A model generated the notes under the pieces. It made no database searches, had not been told where the DNA came from, and worked only from the letters and a program-made list of their open reading frames with translations. The translations under genes and the position numbers were made by a program. From Selenomonadaceae bacterium (lineage in GTDB: Bacteria > Bacillota > Negativicutes > Selenomonadales > Selenomonadaceae), in assembly GCA_017477125.1 (NCBI GenBank), contig JAFUXN010000128.1, forward strand, positions 1 through 45,747: a stretch of 45,747 nt of DNA. The letters are read 5' to 3'. Position 1 is the stretch's first letter, and the number at the start of each line of letters is the position of its first letter. Of this stretch, positions 1-9,100 are shown piece after piece.

Positions 1-638
1 AACGCTCCCCAATGGTTCTGAAGGCAGGAGCCTTCAACCTCCCCAACGGTTCCGAAGGCAGGAGCTTTCAACCTCTCAACGGTTATGAAGGCAGGAGCCT
101 TCAACCTCTCAATGGTTATGAAGGCAGGAGCCTTCAACCTCTCAATGGTTATGAAGGCAGGAGCCTTCAACCTCTCAATGGTTCTGAAGGCAGGAGCCTT
201 CAACGCTCCCCAACGGTTCTGAAGGCAGGAGCCTTCAACCTCTCAATGGTTCCGAAGGCGGGAGCCTTCAACCTCTCAATGGTTCCGAAGGCAGTTGCCT
301 TCAATCTCTCAATGGTTCCGAAGGCAGTTGCCTTCAACCTCTCAATGGTTCCGAAGGCAGGAGCCTTCAAACTCTCAATGGCTCCGAAGGCAGGAGCCTT
401 CAATCTCTCAATGGTTCCGAAGGCAGTTGCCTTCAAACTCTCAATGGTTCCGAAGGCAGGAGCCTTCAACCTCTCAATGGTTCTGAAGGCAGGATCCTTC
501 AACGCTCCCCAATGGTTCTGAAGGCAGTCGCCTTCAACGCTCCCCAATGGTTGAGAAGGCAGTAGCCTTCAACCTCTCAATGGTTCCGAAGGCAGGAGCC
601 TTCAACGCTCCCCAATGGTTCTGAAGGTGAAACCTTCA
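1..638. repeat. Tandem array of 33/35-bp hairpin repeats (at least 19 units)
   Basis: Nineteen units are visible, with hairpins beginning at 20, 54, 87, 120, 153, 186, 221, 254, 287, 320, 353, 386, 419, 452, 485, 520, 555, 588 and 623. The array already starts at base 1, so it continues upstream. Each unit holds a six-base inverted repeat, GAAGGC then a 4-nt centre (AGGA, AGTT, AGTC, AGTA or GGGA) then GCCTTC. Two linker classes separate the hairpins: AACCTCTCAATGGTTCC gives 33 bp and AACGCTCCCCAATGGTTCT gives 35 bp. The last unit has GAAGGT paired with ACCTTC, a compensated change that keeps the stem. Both strands are open for long stretches with an 11-residue period because 33 is a multiple of three, but frame-changing 34- and 35-bp units and the lack of a ribosome site argue against coding. 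It stops just before the tRNA promoter. Confidence 0.93.
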
Positions 639-667
639 AAGGGTGGGTGGGCAAAAAAAAATTTTGC

Positions 668-696
668 TTGCATTGTCGAGTATTTCATGATATCAT
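668..696 (+). promoter_or_regulatory. Sigma-70-type promoter of tRNA-Glu
   Basis: TTGCAT at 668-673 and TATCAT at 691-696 are 17 bp apart. Initiation would fall about 10-15 bases before the tRNA at 716. The promoter starts some 30 bases after the last unit of the hairpin array. Confidence 0.65.
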
Positions 697-715
697 TTCG
701 ACCGTTGAATGAATC

Positions 716-790
716 GGCGCCATCGTCAAGTGGTTAAGACACCGCCCTTTCACGGCGGGTTCGTGGGTTCAAATCCCGCTGGCGTCACCA
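716..790 (+). tRNA. tRNA-Glu (anticodon TTC)
   Basis: A cloverleaf can be folded by eye. The acceptor GGCGCCA pairs with TGGCGTC (one G-T pair), followed by discriminator A and an encoded CCA at 788-790. The anticodon arm is CCGCC-CTTTCAC-GGCGG with anticodon TTC, and the T arm contains the GTTCAAATC loop. The TTC anticodon reads GAA/GAG, so this is glutamate tRNA. The HD-domain gene starts 84 bases downstream with no obvious terminator between. Confidence 0.95.
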
Positions 791-873
791 ACGTCGATAT
801 TTGTTTCAGCCAATATAGATCATCGAGCGCGTTTGTCGACGTGCTCATTTTTTTTAGAATCGAGGCGCCGCCC

Positions 874-1656
874 ATGAAAAATTTATTGCGTTCAATGCAC
901 CGTTGGATGAACGATTACATCAAGAGCTTCTACTCCGACGACCCCGAGGTTCAACAGGGCATCGAGATCAAGGAAACGCATACCGGCTACGTCACCGCCA
1001 ATTGCATCGAGCTCGCTCACTATTTAAAGTTCGACGAGCACGATACCAATCTCGCAGAGATCATCGGGCTGTTCCATGACGTGGGGCGCTTCCGTCAGTA
1101 CTCGCTCTATAAAACTTTCAACGATGCTCAATCGGAGGATCACGCCGACCTGGGGCTCAAGGTCATTGACGAGCTCGACTTCTTTGATCAATTGCCCGCC
1201 GACGATCTCAAGCTCATTCGGTTTGCGATCGGTCAGCACAACAAGAAGGACATCGCGCCTACCGACGATCAACGTCAGCTGCTCTTCGCAAAGTTGATCC
1301 GCGACGCCGACAAACTTGATATCTATCGAGTGCTTGAGCCGTTCCTTGCGCAGGAGAATGCTCATAAGATGCCCAAGTTCATCAAGGGCAGGGAGCGCCC
1401 CGACATCAGCCCCGACTTCGTTGAGAATTTTATCGAGGGCAGGCAAGCCGATTACCGTCAGATCAGAACCAACGGCGATCGCAAGATCGTTCGGTTGATG
1501 TGGGTGTACAACGTCAACTTCGCTTGGACGATGCGCAAGATCGTCGAGCGCGGTTACATCGATAAGATCGTCGACGCACTGCCCATGGACGAGAAGGTTG
1601 AGCTCGGCGTCCGACGCTTGCGCGATTACGTTCAACGAGTTTGTCAATCGGATTAA
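874..1656 (+). CDS. HD-domain metal-dependent phosphohydrolase
   Basis: A 260-residue soluble protein. It carries an HD-domain pattern: His36 in the ETHTGYV segment, the His67-Asp68 pair in LFHDVGR, and a distal Asp in LIRDADKLD near residue 155. These are the expected metal ligands of the HD superfamily, whose members hydrolyse phosphate esters of nucleotides. The exact substrate cannot be told from sequence. I start at the ATG at 874, which has GAGG about 8 bases upstream; an open frame continues upstream only because it reads through the tRNA. The gene lies between tRNA-Glu and the CorC-like gene, with an 17-base gap to the latter. No transmembrane segment or fused domain is seen. Confidence 0.85.
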   Translation: MKNLLRSMHRWMNDYIKSFYSDDPEVQQGIEIKETHTGYVTANCIELAHYLKFDEHDTNLAEIIGLFHDVGRFRQYSLYKTFNDAQSEDHADLGLKVIDELDFFDQLPADDLKLIRFAIGQHNKKDIAPTDDQRQLLFAKLIRDADKLDIYRVLEPFLAQENAHKMPKFIKGRERPDISPDFVENFIEGRQADYRQIRTNGDRKIVRLMWVYNVNFAWTMRKIVERGYIDKIVDALPMDEKVELGVRRLRDYVQRVCQSD

Positions 1657-1673
1657 TCGAAAGGATGGCATTG

Positions 1674-2993
1674 ATGGACCCCACTGAGATAGTCGGCAAA
1701 TTTTTCCTCGTCGCATTCCTGATCGGGATGAACGGTTTCTTTGTCGCCGCCGAATTTTGTTGCGTGCGGATTCGCCCCACGCGTCTCGAAACTCTGATCC
1801 AAGAGGGCAGCAGACGAGCCAAGTACGCCAAGAAGCTCATTGACGAGCTCGACGAAGCGTTGTCGGTCACGCAGTTGGGCATCACGCTGGCGTCGCTCGG
1901 ACTCGGTTGGATCGGTGAACCGTTCGTTGCCGAATTGATCGCGCCGTTGATCAAATCGTTCGGGCTGTCGGACGCAACGGGTCACACGATCGCATTCGCC
2001 CTCGCCTTCACCTTGATCACGTCGTTGCACATCATACTCGGCGAGCTCACGCCCAAATCGATGGCGATCATCAACACCGAAAAAATTTTGCTGTCGATAG
2101 CGCTGCCGATGTTGATCTTTTGGAAGATAATGTTCCCGTTCGTGTGGTTGCTCAATGCGACGGCGGGCTTCGTCGCCAAACATTTGGGGGTCACAACCGA
2201 GGGAGAAGGCGAGGTCGCGCACAATCCCGAAGAGATCAGATTGTTGATGGAGGAGAGCCGCAAGCAGGGGCTGGTCGACGACACCGAAGTTAATTTTGTC
2301 GACAACGTATTCGACTTCACCGAGTTGAGCGTGCGGGAGATCATGGTGCCGCGCACGGATATGGTCTGCATTTACGTCGACAAGCCGCGCGAGGAGAACA
2401 TCAACGTGATGATCGAGGAGGAGATGACGCGCTATCCGTTGTGTCTCGAGGACAAGGATCACATCATCGGATTCGTGCACGTCAAGGACATCGTATTGGA
2501 GATGATCCAGGGGCGCGAGGTGAATTTCAAATCGTTGGCACGCAAAGTGCTGATGGTGCCCGAGAGCATGGACGTGAGCGTGCTGCTCAAAACGATGCAG
2601 AAGGAGAAATCTCAACTGGCGATCGTGGTGGACGAGTACGGCGGGACGGCGGGCATGGTGACGATCGAAGACGTGATCGAGGAGATTGTCGGCGAGATAC
2701 AAGACGAGTTTGATGAGGAGCGTCCGCAGATCGAAAAGCAATCGGAACTGATCTATTCGATCGATGCTCGAGTGCTGCTTGAGGAGCTCGATGACGAGCT
2801 TGGGATCAAGATTGACGATGACAATGTGAGCACGTTGGGCGGTTGGCTGTACAATAAGATCGGAGGCGAGCCGCGCGTGGGGCAGTTTGTATCTTATGAG
2901 GGCTGCAGTTTCTTTGTCGAGAAGATGGAGGGCAAGAGGATCAGTCGAGTGTCGTTGCGCTTGAGCAAGTCGCGGGAGGAGCAACAGCAGTGA
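1674..2993 (+). CDS. CNNM/CorC-type membrane protein with CBS pair (hemolysin C family)
   Basis: About 439 residues. The N-terminal half (about 5-150) is a DUF21/CNNM membrane domain with several hydrophobic segments and the NGFFVAAEF motif typical of the family. A tandem CBS pair starts near residue 220 ([11 protein letters not shown]) and runs to about 340. A C-terminal CorC/HlyC transporter-associated domain occupies about 355-430. Members are linked to magnesium or cobalt efflux and ion homeostasis at the inner membrane; the 'hemolysin' name is historical. The ATG at 1674 is preferred because AAAGGA lies 9 bases upstream, while the in-frame ATG at 1665 directly abuts it. The stop overlaps the GTG start of the next gene (GTGA), so the two are translationally coupled. 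Confidence 0.88.
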   Translation: MDPTEIVGKFFLVAFLIGMNGFFVAAEFCCVRIRPTRLETLIQEGSRRAKYAKKLIDELDEALSVTQLGITLASLGLGWIGEPFVAELIAPLIKSFGLSDATGHTIAFALAFTLITSLHIILGELTPKSMAIINTEKILLSIALPMLIFWKIMFPFVWLLNATAGFVAKHLGVTTEGEGEVAHNPEEIRLLMEESRKQGLVDDTEVNFVDNVFDFTELSVREIMVPRTDMVCIYVDKPREENINVMIEEEMTRYPLCLEDKDHIIGFVHVKDIVLEMIQGREVNFKSLARKVLMVPESMDVSVLLKTMQKEKSQLAIVVDEYGGTAGMVTIEDVIEEIVGEIQDEFDEERPQIEKQSELIYSIDARVLLEELDDELGIKIDDDNVSTLGGWLYNKIGGEPRVGQFVSYEGCSFFVEKMEGKRISRVSLRLSKSREEQQQ

Positions 2994-3718
2994 CAGACAT
3001 TCCGACGTTCCCGGGCTGGGGCACGGTCGTCAATTGCATGGCGCTGATCGTCGGCGGGCTGTTGGGCTTGACGGTCGGAAGATTCCTCAACGAACGGTTT
3101 CAACAGACGTTGCAGATGGCGTGTGCGACGGCGGTTATCTTCATCGGGATCGGAAGTACGCTGACGAAGATGTTGAGGCTCAACGCCGACGGGTCGATTG
3201 AACTGATTGGAGCGATGATGATGATTGCGTCGCTGACGATCGGAGCGGTGATCGGCGAGGTGATTGATCTCGACAGCAAGTTTGAACGGTTTGGTGCGTG
3301 GCTGAAGATCAAGACGGGCAACGAGGGCGATTCGAATTTCATCAACGGATTCGTGACGGCGTCGCTGACGTTTTGCATTGGAGCGATGTCGGTGCTGGGA
3401 CCGGTGAATGACGCGTTGCTCGGCGACTGCACGGTGCTCTACATGAAATCGGTGCTCGACATGATCTTGGTGATGGTGATGGCGGCGTCGATGGGCAAGG
3501 GGTGCGTGTTCTCGAGCGTGAGCGTAGGGGTGTTTCAAGGGGCGGTGACGATGTTGGCGGGGCTGATCGAGCCGCTGATGACGGCAGCGGCGCTGGATAA
3601 TCTGTCGTACGTTGGGAACATCTTGATCTTCTGTGTGGGCGTCAATCTGATGTTCGGGCATAAGATTCGGGTGGCGAATTTGTTGCCGGCGCTCATCGTC
3701 GCGGTCGCGCAGGCATGA
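2990..3718 (+). CDS. DUF554 family integral membrane protein (YdfK/YqgA-like)
   Basis: A 242-residue, strongly hydrophobic protein with about six to seven predicted membrane segments. It opens with GTVVNCMALIVGGLLG and keeps the family features SLTIGAVIGE, FCIGAMSVLG and a glycine-rich C-terminal half (GVNLMFGHKIRVANLLPAL). These are diagnostic of DUF554, whose function is not established. The start is a GTG at 2990 inside the GTGA overlap with the previous gene, with GGGAGGAG about 10 bases upstream, which implies coupled translation. It is the last gene of this small operon and is followed by the palindrome-rich block. Confidence 0.87.
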   Translation: MTDIPTFPGWGTVVNCMALIVGGLLGLTVGRFLNERFQQTLQMACATAVIFIGIGSTLTKMLRLNADGSIELIGAMMMIASLTIGAVIGEVIDLDSKFERFGAWLKIKTGNEGDSNFINGFVTASLTFCIGAMSVLGPVNDALLGDCTVLYMKSVLDMILVMVMAASMGKGCVFSSVSVGVFQGAVTMLAGLIEPLMTAAALDNLSYVGNILIFCVGVNLMFGHKIRVANLLPALIVAVAQA

Positions 3719-3902
3719 AAAAAATATGCGTCGCCGAAAGAAGGGCGTCGCCGCTATCAAAGGGCGCGGACGCCGTCTGATCTCTCAGTCGGCGTTCAAA
3801 ATTTTATCGGCTCATGTTGCAGGCGAAGAAGAAGGGCGATGGAACGAAAGGCGTCGACGCCGGCTCCTCCGCTCAAAAAATTTTAGCCTCTACTATATGA
3901 AA

Positions 3903-3942
3903 GGGCGAGCCGCCCCCCTTAGAGAGGCGGTCGCCCATTTTT
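3903..3942 (+). terminator. Rho-independent-type hairpin, first copy
   Basis: GGGCGA (3903-3908) pairs with TCGCCC (3931-3936), enclosing a CCGCC/GGCGG inner stem, and is followed by ATTTTTT. It is the first T-tailed hairpin after the DUF554 gene and could end that operon. Confidence 0.7.
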
Positions 3943-4168
3943 TATGTCCAACCGTTGAGCTTCAACCGAGGAGCAGGATATGAAAGAAGGCGTCGCCGCC
4001 TTATCGCGGGGCGGACGCCGCCCAATCTCTCGGTCAGCCTTCAAAATTTTATCGGCTCATGTTGTAGGCGAAGAAGAAGGGCGATGGAAGAAAGGCGTCG
4101 CCGCCTGCTCGCGTGGCGGACGACGCCGGCTCCTCCACTCAAAAAATTTTAGTCCATACTATATGAAA

Positions 4169-4208
4169 GGGCGAGCCGCCCCCTTCGAGAGGCGGTCGCC
4201 CATTTTTT
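4169..4208 (+). terminator. Rho-independent-type hairpin, second copy
   Basis: This near-identical copy of the 3903 hairpin has GGGCGA at 4169-4174 pairing with TCGCCC at 4196-4201. A run of six T follows at 4203-4208. Confidence 0.65.
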
Positions 4209-4330
4209 ATGTCTACACCTCAACCGTTGAGCTTCAACCGAGGAGCAGGATATGAAAGAAGGCGTCGCCGCCTTATCGCGGGGCGGACGACGCCGGCATC
4301 TTTTGCTGCCCTAAAAATTTTTTTGATGAA

Positions 4331-4370
4331 GGGCGAGCCGCCCCATGCGGGAGGCGGGCGCTCCTTTTTT
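4331..4370 (+). terminator. Rho-independent-type hairpin, GGGCG/CGCTC variant
   Basis: GGGCG pairs with CGCTC through one G-T wobble around the CCGCC...GGCGG core, followed by CCTTTTTT. It looks like an intermediate between the GGGCGA and GAGCG sub-types of the family. Confidence 0.65.
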
Positions 4371-4447
4371 CTTCGTTCCCCGATATCGATCTTTCAATCA
4401 GTGCTCAAAGTTTTATCGGCTCATGTTGTCGCCGACGGAGAAGGAGA

Positions 4448-4489
4448 GGAGCGAGCCGCCCCATCGGGAGGCGGGCGCTCCATTTTTTT
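4448..4489 (+). terminator. Rho-independent-type hairpin before the sirtuin operon
   Basis: GGAGCG (4448-4453) pairs with CGCTCC (4476-4481), with an inner CCGCC/GGCGG stem, followed by ATTTTTTT. It sits about 50 bases before the sirtuin promoter and would insulate that operon from upstream transcription. Confidence 0.7.
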
Positions 4490-4537
4490 GTCCGCGCCCA
4501 AATCATGCAGAATAACCGCCCCACATCTCTCTTTATG

Positions 4538-4546
4538 TGTTATAAT
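4538..4546 (+). promoter_or_regulatory. Extended -10 promoter of the sirtuin-macrodomain operon
   Basis: TGTTATAAT at 4538-4546 is a perfect extended -10 element. No good -35 is seen 17 bp upstream. Initiation near 4553 means that the upstream in-frame ATGs (4505, 4532) cannot be the translation start, which supports the TTG at 4589. Confidence 0.6.
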
Positions 4547-4588
4547 GCCTTCCACAATGTTTTTTCTCTGATTGATGAGGTGTTTGCT

Positions 4589-5416
4589 TTGCTCGATAAA
4601 TTCTTCAACACAATTAAATCCGCGCGGACGATCTTGATCGGCGCCGGCGCAGGACTCTCCACCGCCGCCGGCTTCACCTACTCCGGCGCGCGCTTCCGAA
4701 AACACTTTGCCGACTTCGAAGACGAGTTCGGATTTCACGACATGTATTCCGGCGGCTTTTACCCGTTCCCCGCCCCCGAAATCTTTTGGGCTTTTTGGAG
4801 CCGCAACATCTATTTCAATCGTTACGACCTGCCGCCCTCGACCGTCCATCAAAAACTTTTATCGCTCGTCGACGGCAAAGATTATTTCGTCCTCACTACC
4901 AACGTCGACCACCTGTTTCAACTGAACGGCTTCGACAAGCAGCGCCTCTTCTACACTCAAGGCGACTACGGGCTTTTTCAATGCTCGACCCCATGCCATC
5001 AGAAGACTTACGACAACGAGACGACCGTTCGAGAGATGATCGCTCAACAGCATGACATGCGCGTGCCGACCGAGCTGATCCCGCACTGCCCGCGATGCGG
5101 CGAGCCCATGACCACCAACCTCCGTTCGGACGATCGCTTTGTCGAGGACGACGGCTGGCGTCAAGCATCTTACCGTTACAAAAAATTTCTCAGTCGACAT
5201 AAAAACGAGCCGATCGTTCTGCTCGAGCTCGGCGTCGGCGACAACACCCCCGGCATTATCAAATTCCCGTTCTGGCAGATGACTTACGACAATCCAAACG
5301 CAACTTACATCGCCATCAACCACGGCGAAGCCGACGCCCCCAAGCAAATTCTCGACCGTTCGATCCTCATCAACGGCGACATCAAAAATATTCTCAACGG
5401 AGACGATACAAAATGA
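4589..5416 (+). CDS. Class M sirtuin (SirTM-like), probable protein ADP-ribosyltransferase
   Basis: About 275 residues from a TTG start at 4589, chosen because GATGAGG lies 8 bases upstream and the promoter's -10 lies inside the longer frame. The Rossmann NAD site is ILIGAGAGLSTAAGF (15-29). TTNVDHLFQ places Asn105 and Asp107. Where classical sirtuins have the catalytic His, this protein has Gln124 in YTQGDYG. The N-x-D then 17-residue spacing to Gln equals that I recall for streptococcal SirTM (N118, D120, Q137), a class that transfers ADP-ribose rather than deacylating. Four cysteines (132, 136 and a CPRC motif) suggest the zinc module. The stop overlaps the macrodomain start (ATGA). In known SirTM operons the target is a lipoylated GcvH-like protein made with LplA2; neither is seen here. 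Confidence 0.9.
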   Translation: MLDKFFNTIKSARTILIGAGAGLSTAAGFTYSGARFRKHFADFEDEFGFHDMYSGGFYPFPAPEIFWAFWSRNIYFNRYDLPPSTVHQKLLSLVDGKDYFVLTTNVDHLFQLNGFDKQRLFYTQGDYGLFQCSTPCHQKTYDNETTVREMIAQQHDMRVPTELIPHCPRCGEPMTTNLRSDDRFVEDDGWRQASYRYKKFLSRHKNEPIVLLELGVGDNTPGIIKFPFWQMTYDNPNATYIAINHGEADAPKQILDRSILINGDIKNILNGDDTK

Positions 5417-6180
5417 CCCGCGACCGCCAAATTGATTTCCTCATCAGAATGCTCCTCAACGAAATGCCCGAACTCAAAATCTCTGCGTCCAAAATCAAAT
5501 CCAAACGCAAACTCCTCCGCGCTCTCATGAATGTGCGCCCGCCCTTGCCCATCAAAGAAGAGTTCCTCGAAATCCAAGATCAATTGCTCCAAGCCGAGCT
5601 CGAAGACAAGGGCATCGTCACGCTCGATCAGATCCCGCACGTCGCCGACCGCATCAGAATTTGGCAGGGCGATATCACGCGCCTCGCCGTCGATGCCATC
5701 GTCAACGCCGCCAACTCTCAACTCCTCGGCTGCTTCATTCCATGCCACGGCTGTATCGACAACGCGATCCATTCCGCCGCCGGTCTTCAACTCCGTCAAG
5801 CCTGCTTCGAAATCATGTCCAAACAAAATCGCGACGAGCCCGCCGGAGACGCCAAGATCACTCCCGCCTTCAACCTCCCGTCGAAGTTCGTCATTCATAC
5901 CGTCGGACCGATCGTCGGCGACAAGCTCACCGTCGAGCACGAACGTCTGCTTGCCAACTGCTACTATTCTTGCTTGAGCCTCGCCGTCAAAAATAATCTT
6001 TCGAGCATCGCTTTCTGTTGCATCTCGACCGGCGAGTTTCATTTCCCCAACGAGCGCGCCGCCCAAATCGCCGTCGAGTGCGTCACCAATTTTCTTATTG
6101 ACAATTCCATTGAAGTCGTTTTTAATGTCTACAAAGATTTTGATCTAACCATCTACCAAAAACTTCTCGGGGGTCTGTGA
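5413..6180 (+). CDS. Zinc-dependent macrodomain protein, probable ADP-ribosyl hydrolase partner of SirTM
   Basis: A 255-residue protein. An N-terminal helical extension (1-80) precedes the macrodomain: IWQGDITRLAVDAIVNAANS (from about 83), then LGCFIPCHGCIDNAIHSAAG, with Cys107, His112 and Cys114 as likely zinc ligands, then HTVGPIV and a late ISTGEFHFP substrate-loop segment. The C-F-x-P-x-H-x-C-I-D-N pattern is the signature of the zinc-containing macrodomains found next to class M sirtuins, which remove the ADP-ribose the sirtuin adds. The ATG start overlaps the sirtuin stop by 4 bases and the next gene starts one base after its stop, so the three are almost certainly co-translated. Writer and eraser in one operon suggests a reversible switch on a protein. 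Confidence 0.92.
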   Translation: MTRDRQIDFLIRMLLNEMPELKISASKIKSKRKLLRALMNVRPPLPIKEEFLEIQDQLLQAELEDKGIVTLDQIPHVADRIRIWQGDITRLAVDAIVNAANSQLLGCFIPCHGCIDNAIHSAAGLQLRQACFEIMSKQNRDEPAGDAKITPAFNLPSKFVIHTVGPIVGDKLTVEHERLLANCYYSCLSLAVKNNLSSIAFCCISTGEFHFPNERAAQIAVECVTNFLIDNSIEVVFNVYKDFDLTIYQKLLGGL

Positions 6181-6181
6181 A

Positions 6182-9100
6182 TTGGCAGGACGAAATTGTT
6201 TCGAGATGCTCGGCGTCGAATTTGATCCGCCCGACAATATCCGCAAGATAAAACTCGCGTTCGAGCAATGGAAGAAACGGCTCACGGACGAGCAAAACAC
6301 CACCGTCGACACCGTGCGCCTCGCCAAAATTCGTGAAGAACTGGCGATGAGCGACACAATCTCAACCATCATCGACAACCCCAAGCTGCGCGCTCGAGAG
6401 GCGGACGAGCTCAAACGTCAGCGCGTCGAGCAGTTGAGGCTTTACATCGATCTGCTCAGAGGAGACACCGCGGGGACTTTGATCGTCACTCAAGCGCAGA
6501 TGAAACGCGTGCGCGAGAAGCTCCGCTTGAGCCTCTTGACGATCGAATCAACCTACAAGGAGCAGGGCTTTGAGGTCAAGAAGCCGCGAACCAAGAGCGT
6601 GATCATCAACGCACTCAATAAATTTTTCATGTCCGACGACGTGATGAACGAGATCGCCAAAAATCTCGCCGACTTCAACACCGTTCCCGACCCGCGCAAT
6701 TATCCTTGGGCGGCAAGCGTCCGCAACCTCTACGATCTTGCCTTCCGCATCGAGCACACCGAACCCAACGTCACTTCTTATTATCAACTGTCGTCGAAGG
6801 AGCTCTCCGAAATTTTTAAGCGCGAGGCTCAACGCGTCGCCGCGCCCGTCCCCGTCTGGCATTCGATCAAAGCATTATTAAATCTCGCGCAGATGCAAGT
6901 GTTCAACTCCGACGAGAACCGATTCAAGTATGATCATTCGATCAAGCTCGATGTGCTGTCGAAGTTCTTCAACGGGCTCAAGGCGGCGCCCGACATTTTC
7001 AAGCGCGATCCTTACTTCGCCGACAACTGCATCAATCGCATTCAGAACGCCTTCCCGAATTTCCTCAACTACGAATTATCGGTGGCGCTCTACAATAAAG
7101 CCGCCGGTCTTCTCAACGAGCCTTACGAGTCTGCGTCGAACCCGAACGAAACCATGTTCAGCGTGTTCTGCGGCAATTGCTCAACGCTCGCTCAGTTCAG
7201 GACGCGCGAATCAGCCGAGAACTCCGTCTGCCCGACATGCGGTCAACCGTTTTTCATCGATTGCCCCACTTGCAAGAAGCGTTTGCCGTCGAGCGCGGAG
7301 AGATGTCCCGCGTGCGGCGCGCCCATCGCAGAGATCAATACTCTGCCGCAAAAGATCGCCGAGATGAACGAATACATGTCCGCCATCGAAAATGAATACC
7401 GTTCGGCGATCGAAAACGCCCGCAAGGTCGACGAGAATGCAAAATTCCTCATGAAGTCCCTCACCAAAATGCTCGCCGACGCCAAAGCCCTCAAGCCCGA
7501 CGATCCCGCGCTCAAGAAGCTCGAAGTTCGATTCAATAACCTCACCATGATGAATACCAAGCTCGAACAATTGTCGTGGGCAAAATCCAAGATGCCTTCG
7601 ATGAGCGCCTCGCCCGATAAAGCCGTCCGCGATTGCATGGAAATTTTATCGGTGCCCGCGCTCAAAAATTATCGTCCCGCCATCGAACGCTTGAGATTGA
7701 TCCGTCCAAAGGAGCCGCTCGCCATCACCGCCGATTTCGTCAGAGCTCAACCGTCGAAAACATCAACGGGAACGATCGCCGACAAGCTCGCCATCAACGG
7801 CAAGTTCAGCGCTCAGCCGACGATCCTCAACTGCCAGATTTTTTGGCAGCCCGATAACGATCTCGGCGTCAGCTATCAACTGTTGAGGAAGATCGGCGGC
7901 ATTCCCGTCAACAACAAGGACGGCAAGGTTATCGTCGATAAAACTCTCAAGCTCGAGCACGAAGATAAAAATCTCAAGGCGGGCGTGCTCTATGGCTACA
8001 GCGTGTTCGCCGTTCGAGCCGGCGCCGTCAGTGCTCCCGCCTCGTGCCAGGTCGTCTACTATGCGGGGCTCGATCGCAATTCATTCTCCGCCACCACCGA
8101 CGAGGGCGTTTGCAATTTCAATTGGGCGCTGCCTTCCGACATGTGTTTGGGCGTGCGGATCATTCGCACCGATAACGAAGGCAATTCGGTCGTGGTCGCC
8201 GATTGCGTTCAAGCGCCCTTCACCGATCGCGCCGTCAAAAATCGCAAGCAGTACCATTACCGATTGCAATGCGTCTACCTCGATGCGACGGCGGAGCGTC
8301 GGACGTCGACATTCGATCGGGAAAAATTTTTGGCGGGCGAACGCGCGTTGATGAGCAGCTCCGAAGGTCGCAAGGCGTCCGATGAAAAATCCGCTCCGAA
8401 CTACGCGCACAGCGAGGCGTTGACCGTGTCGCTCAAGCCCGAGCTCCCGCCCGTCGCGCTCAAGAATGTCACGCACGCCATCAACGGGTCGCACGTCACT
8501 TTCAGTTGGCAGACCGAGGGCGATTTCGATGTGCTCTTCTTTGACATCAACGATCTCGACAGCAAGAAGGACCCGCCGCTCGGAAAAACTTTCGACATCA
8601 AGCGGCTCGATACGATCCTCGACAACACCGAACTGCTTGCCCGCGCCAACAGTCAATCGAAGACATGCGAATTTGCAATGCCGACCGACATCAGCCGCAT
8701 TGCGGTGGTGTGCGCCAATCAGACCAAGGCGCTGATCAATTCGATCGAGACGGCGGCATCGGTCGAGCCATGCGAGATCGATCGGGATAAGTCTGCGGTC
8801 GTCGACGGCAAGTTGAGAATTTATCTGCGTCCGTTGCCGCCCAACATCACCCGCATTCACTACTCGTTCAACACAAAATCTTCTCCGCGCGGATTGTACT
8901 CGTCGATCAGCGACGCCAAACAAAATCGCATGCGGACGATCATGCGCGACAAGTATCTGCAGGACAAATTCATTCTGGTTCCGTCGGTGCCGACCGCGGA
9001 GGTTTATCTCACCGTTATCGGCGAGTTCAAGTTGAGCGACGGCACCACCGTCTATTCAAATCCTTCCCGATTCATGATCAACAATCGACCGAAGTCGGTG

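Larger units (their letters stand above)
3719..4500. repeat. Duplicated palindrome-rich intergenic block (about 2.5 imperfect copies)
   Basis: This gene-free stretch is built from imperfect 245-270-bp duplications: the segment from 3781 is repeated near 4026 and partly near 4383, and the segment from 3950 is repeated near 4221. Each contains two kinds of hairpin. One has outer arms GGCGTC/GACGCC (3744-3774, 3989-4019, 4094-4127, 4261-4294). The other has GGGCGA/TCGCCC or GAGCG/CGCTC arms (3903-3936, 4169-4201, 4331-4363, 4448-4481). Most share an inner CCGCC...GGCGG core with a small asymmetric bulge between inner and outer stems. The second kind ends in a T tract. Short open frames here lack homology-like features and reflect the repeats. 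Related elements recur at 17.3-17.8 kb and 33.3-33.7 kb. Confidence 0.9.

Noticed and set aside
12-547. Open frames on both strands of the hairpin array coding an 11-residue repeat
   Set aside because: They arise from the 33-bp period; the 34- and 35-bp units change the frame, there is no ribosome site, and variation tracks the hairpin, not codons.
1-638. CRISPR array
   Set aside because: Repeats abut with almost constant linkers; there are no unique spacers and no cas genes.
709-873. N-terminal extension of the HD-domain protein
   Set aside because: It reads through the tRNA-Glu gene.
3726-4571. Several short plus-strand frames in the palindrome block
   Set aside because: They follow the duplicated repeats, are arginine rich and share no start context; the last one overlaps the sirtuin promoter.
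4505-4588. Upstream ATG starts for the sirtuin
   Set aside because: The -10 element TATAAT at 4541 lies inside that extension, and the only good ribosome site serves the TTG at 4589.
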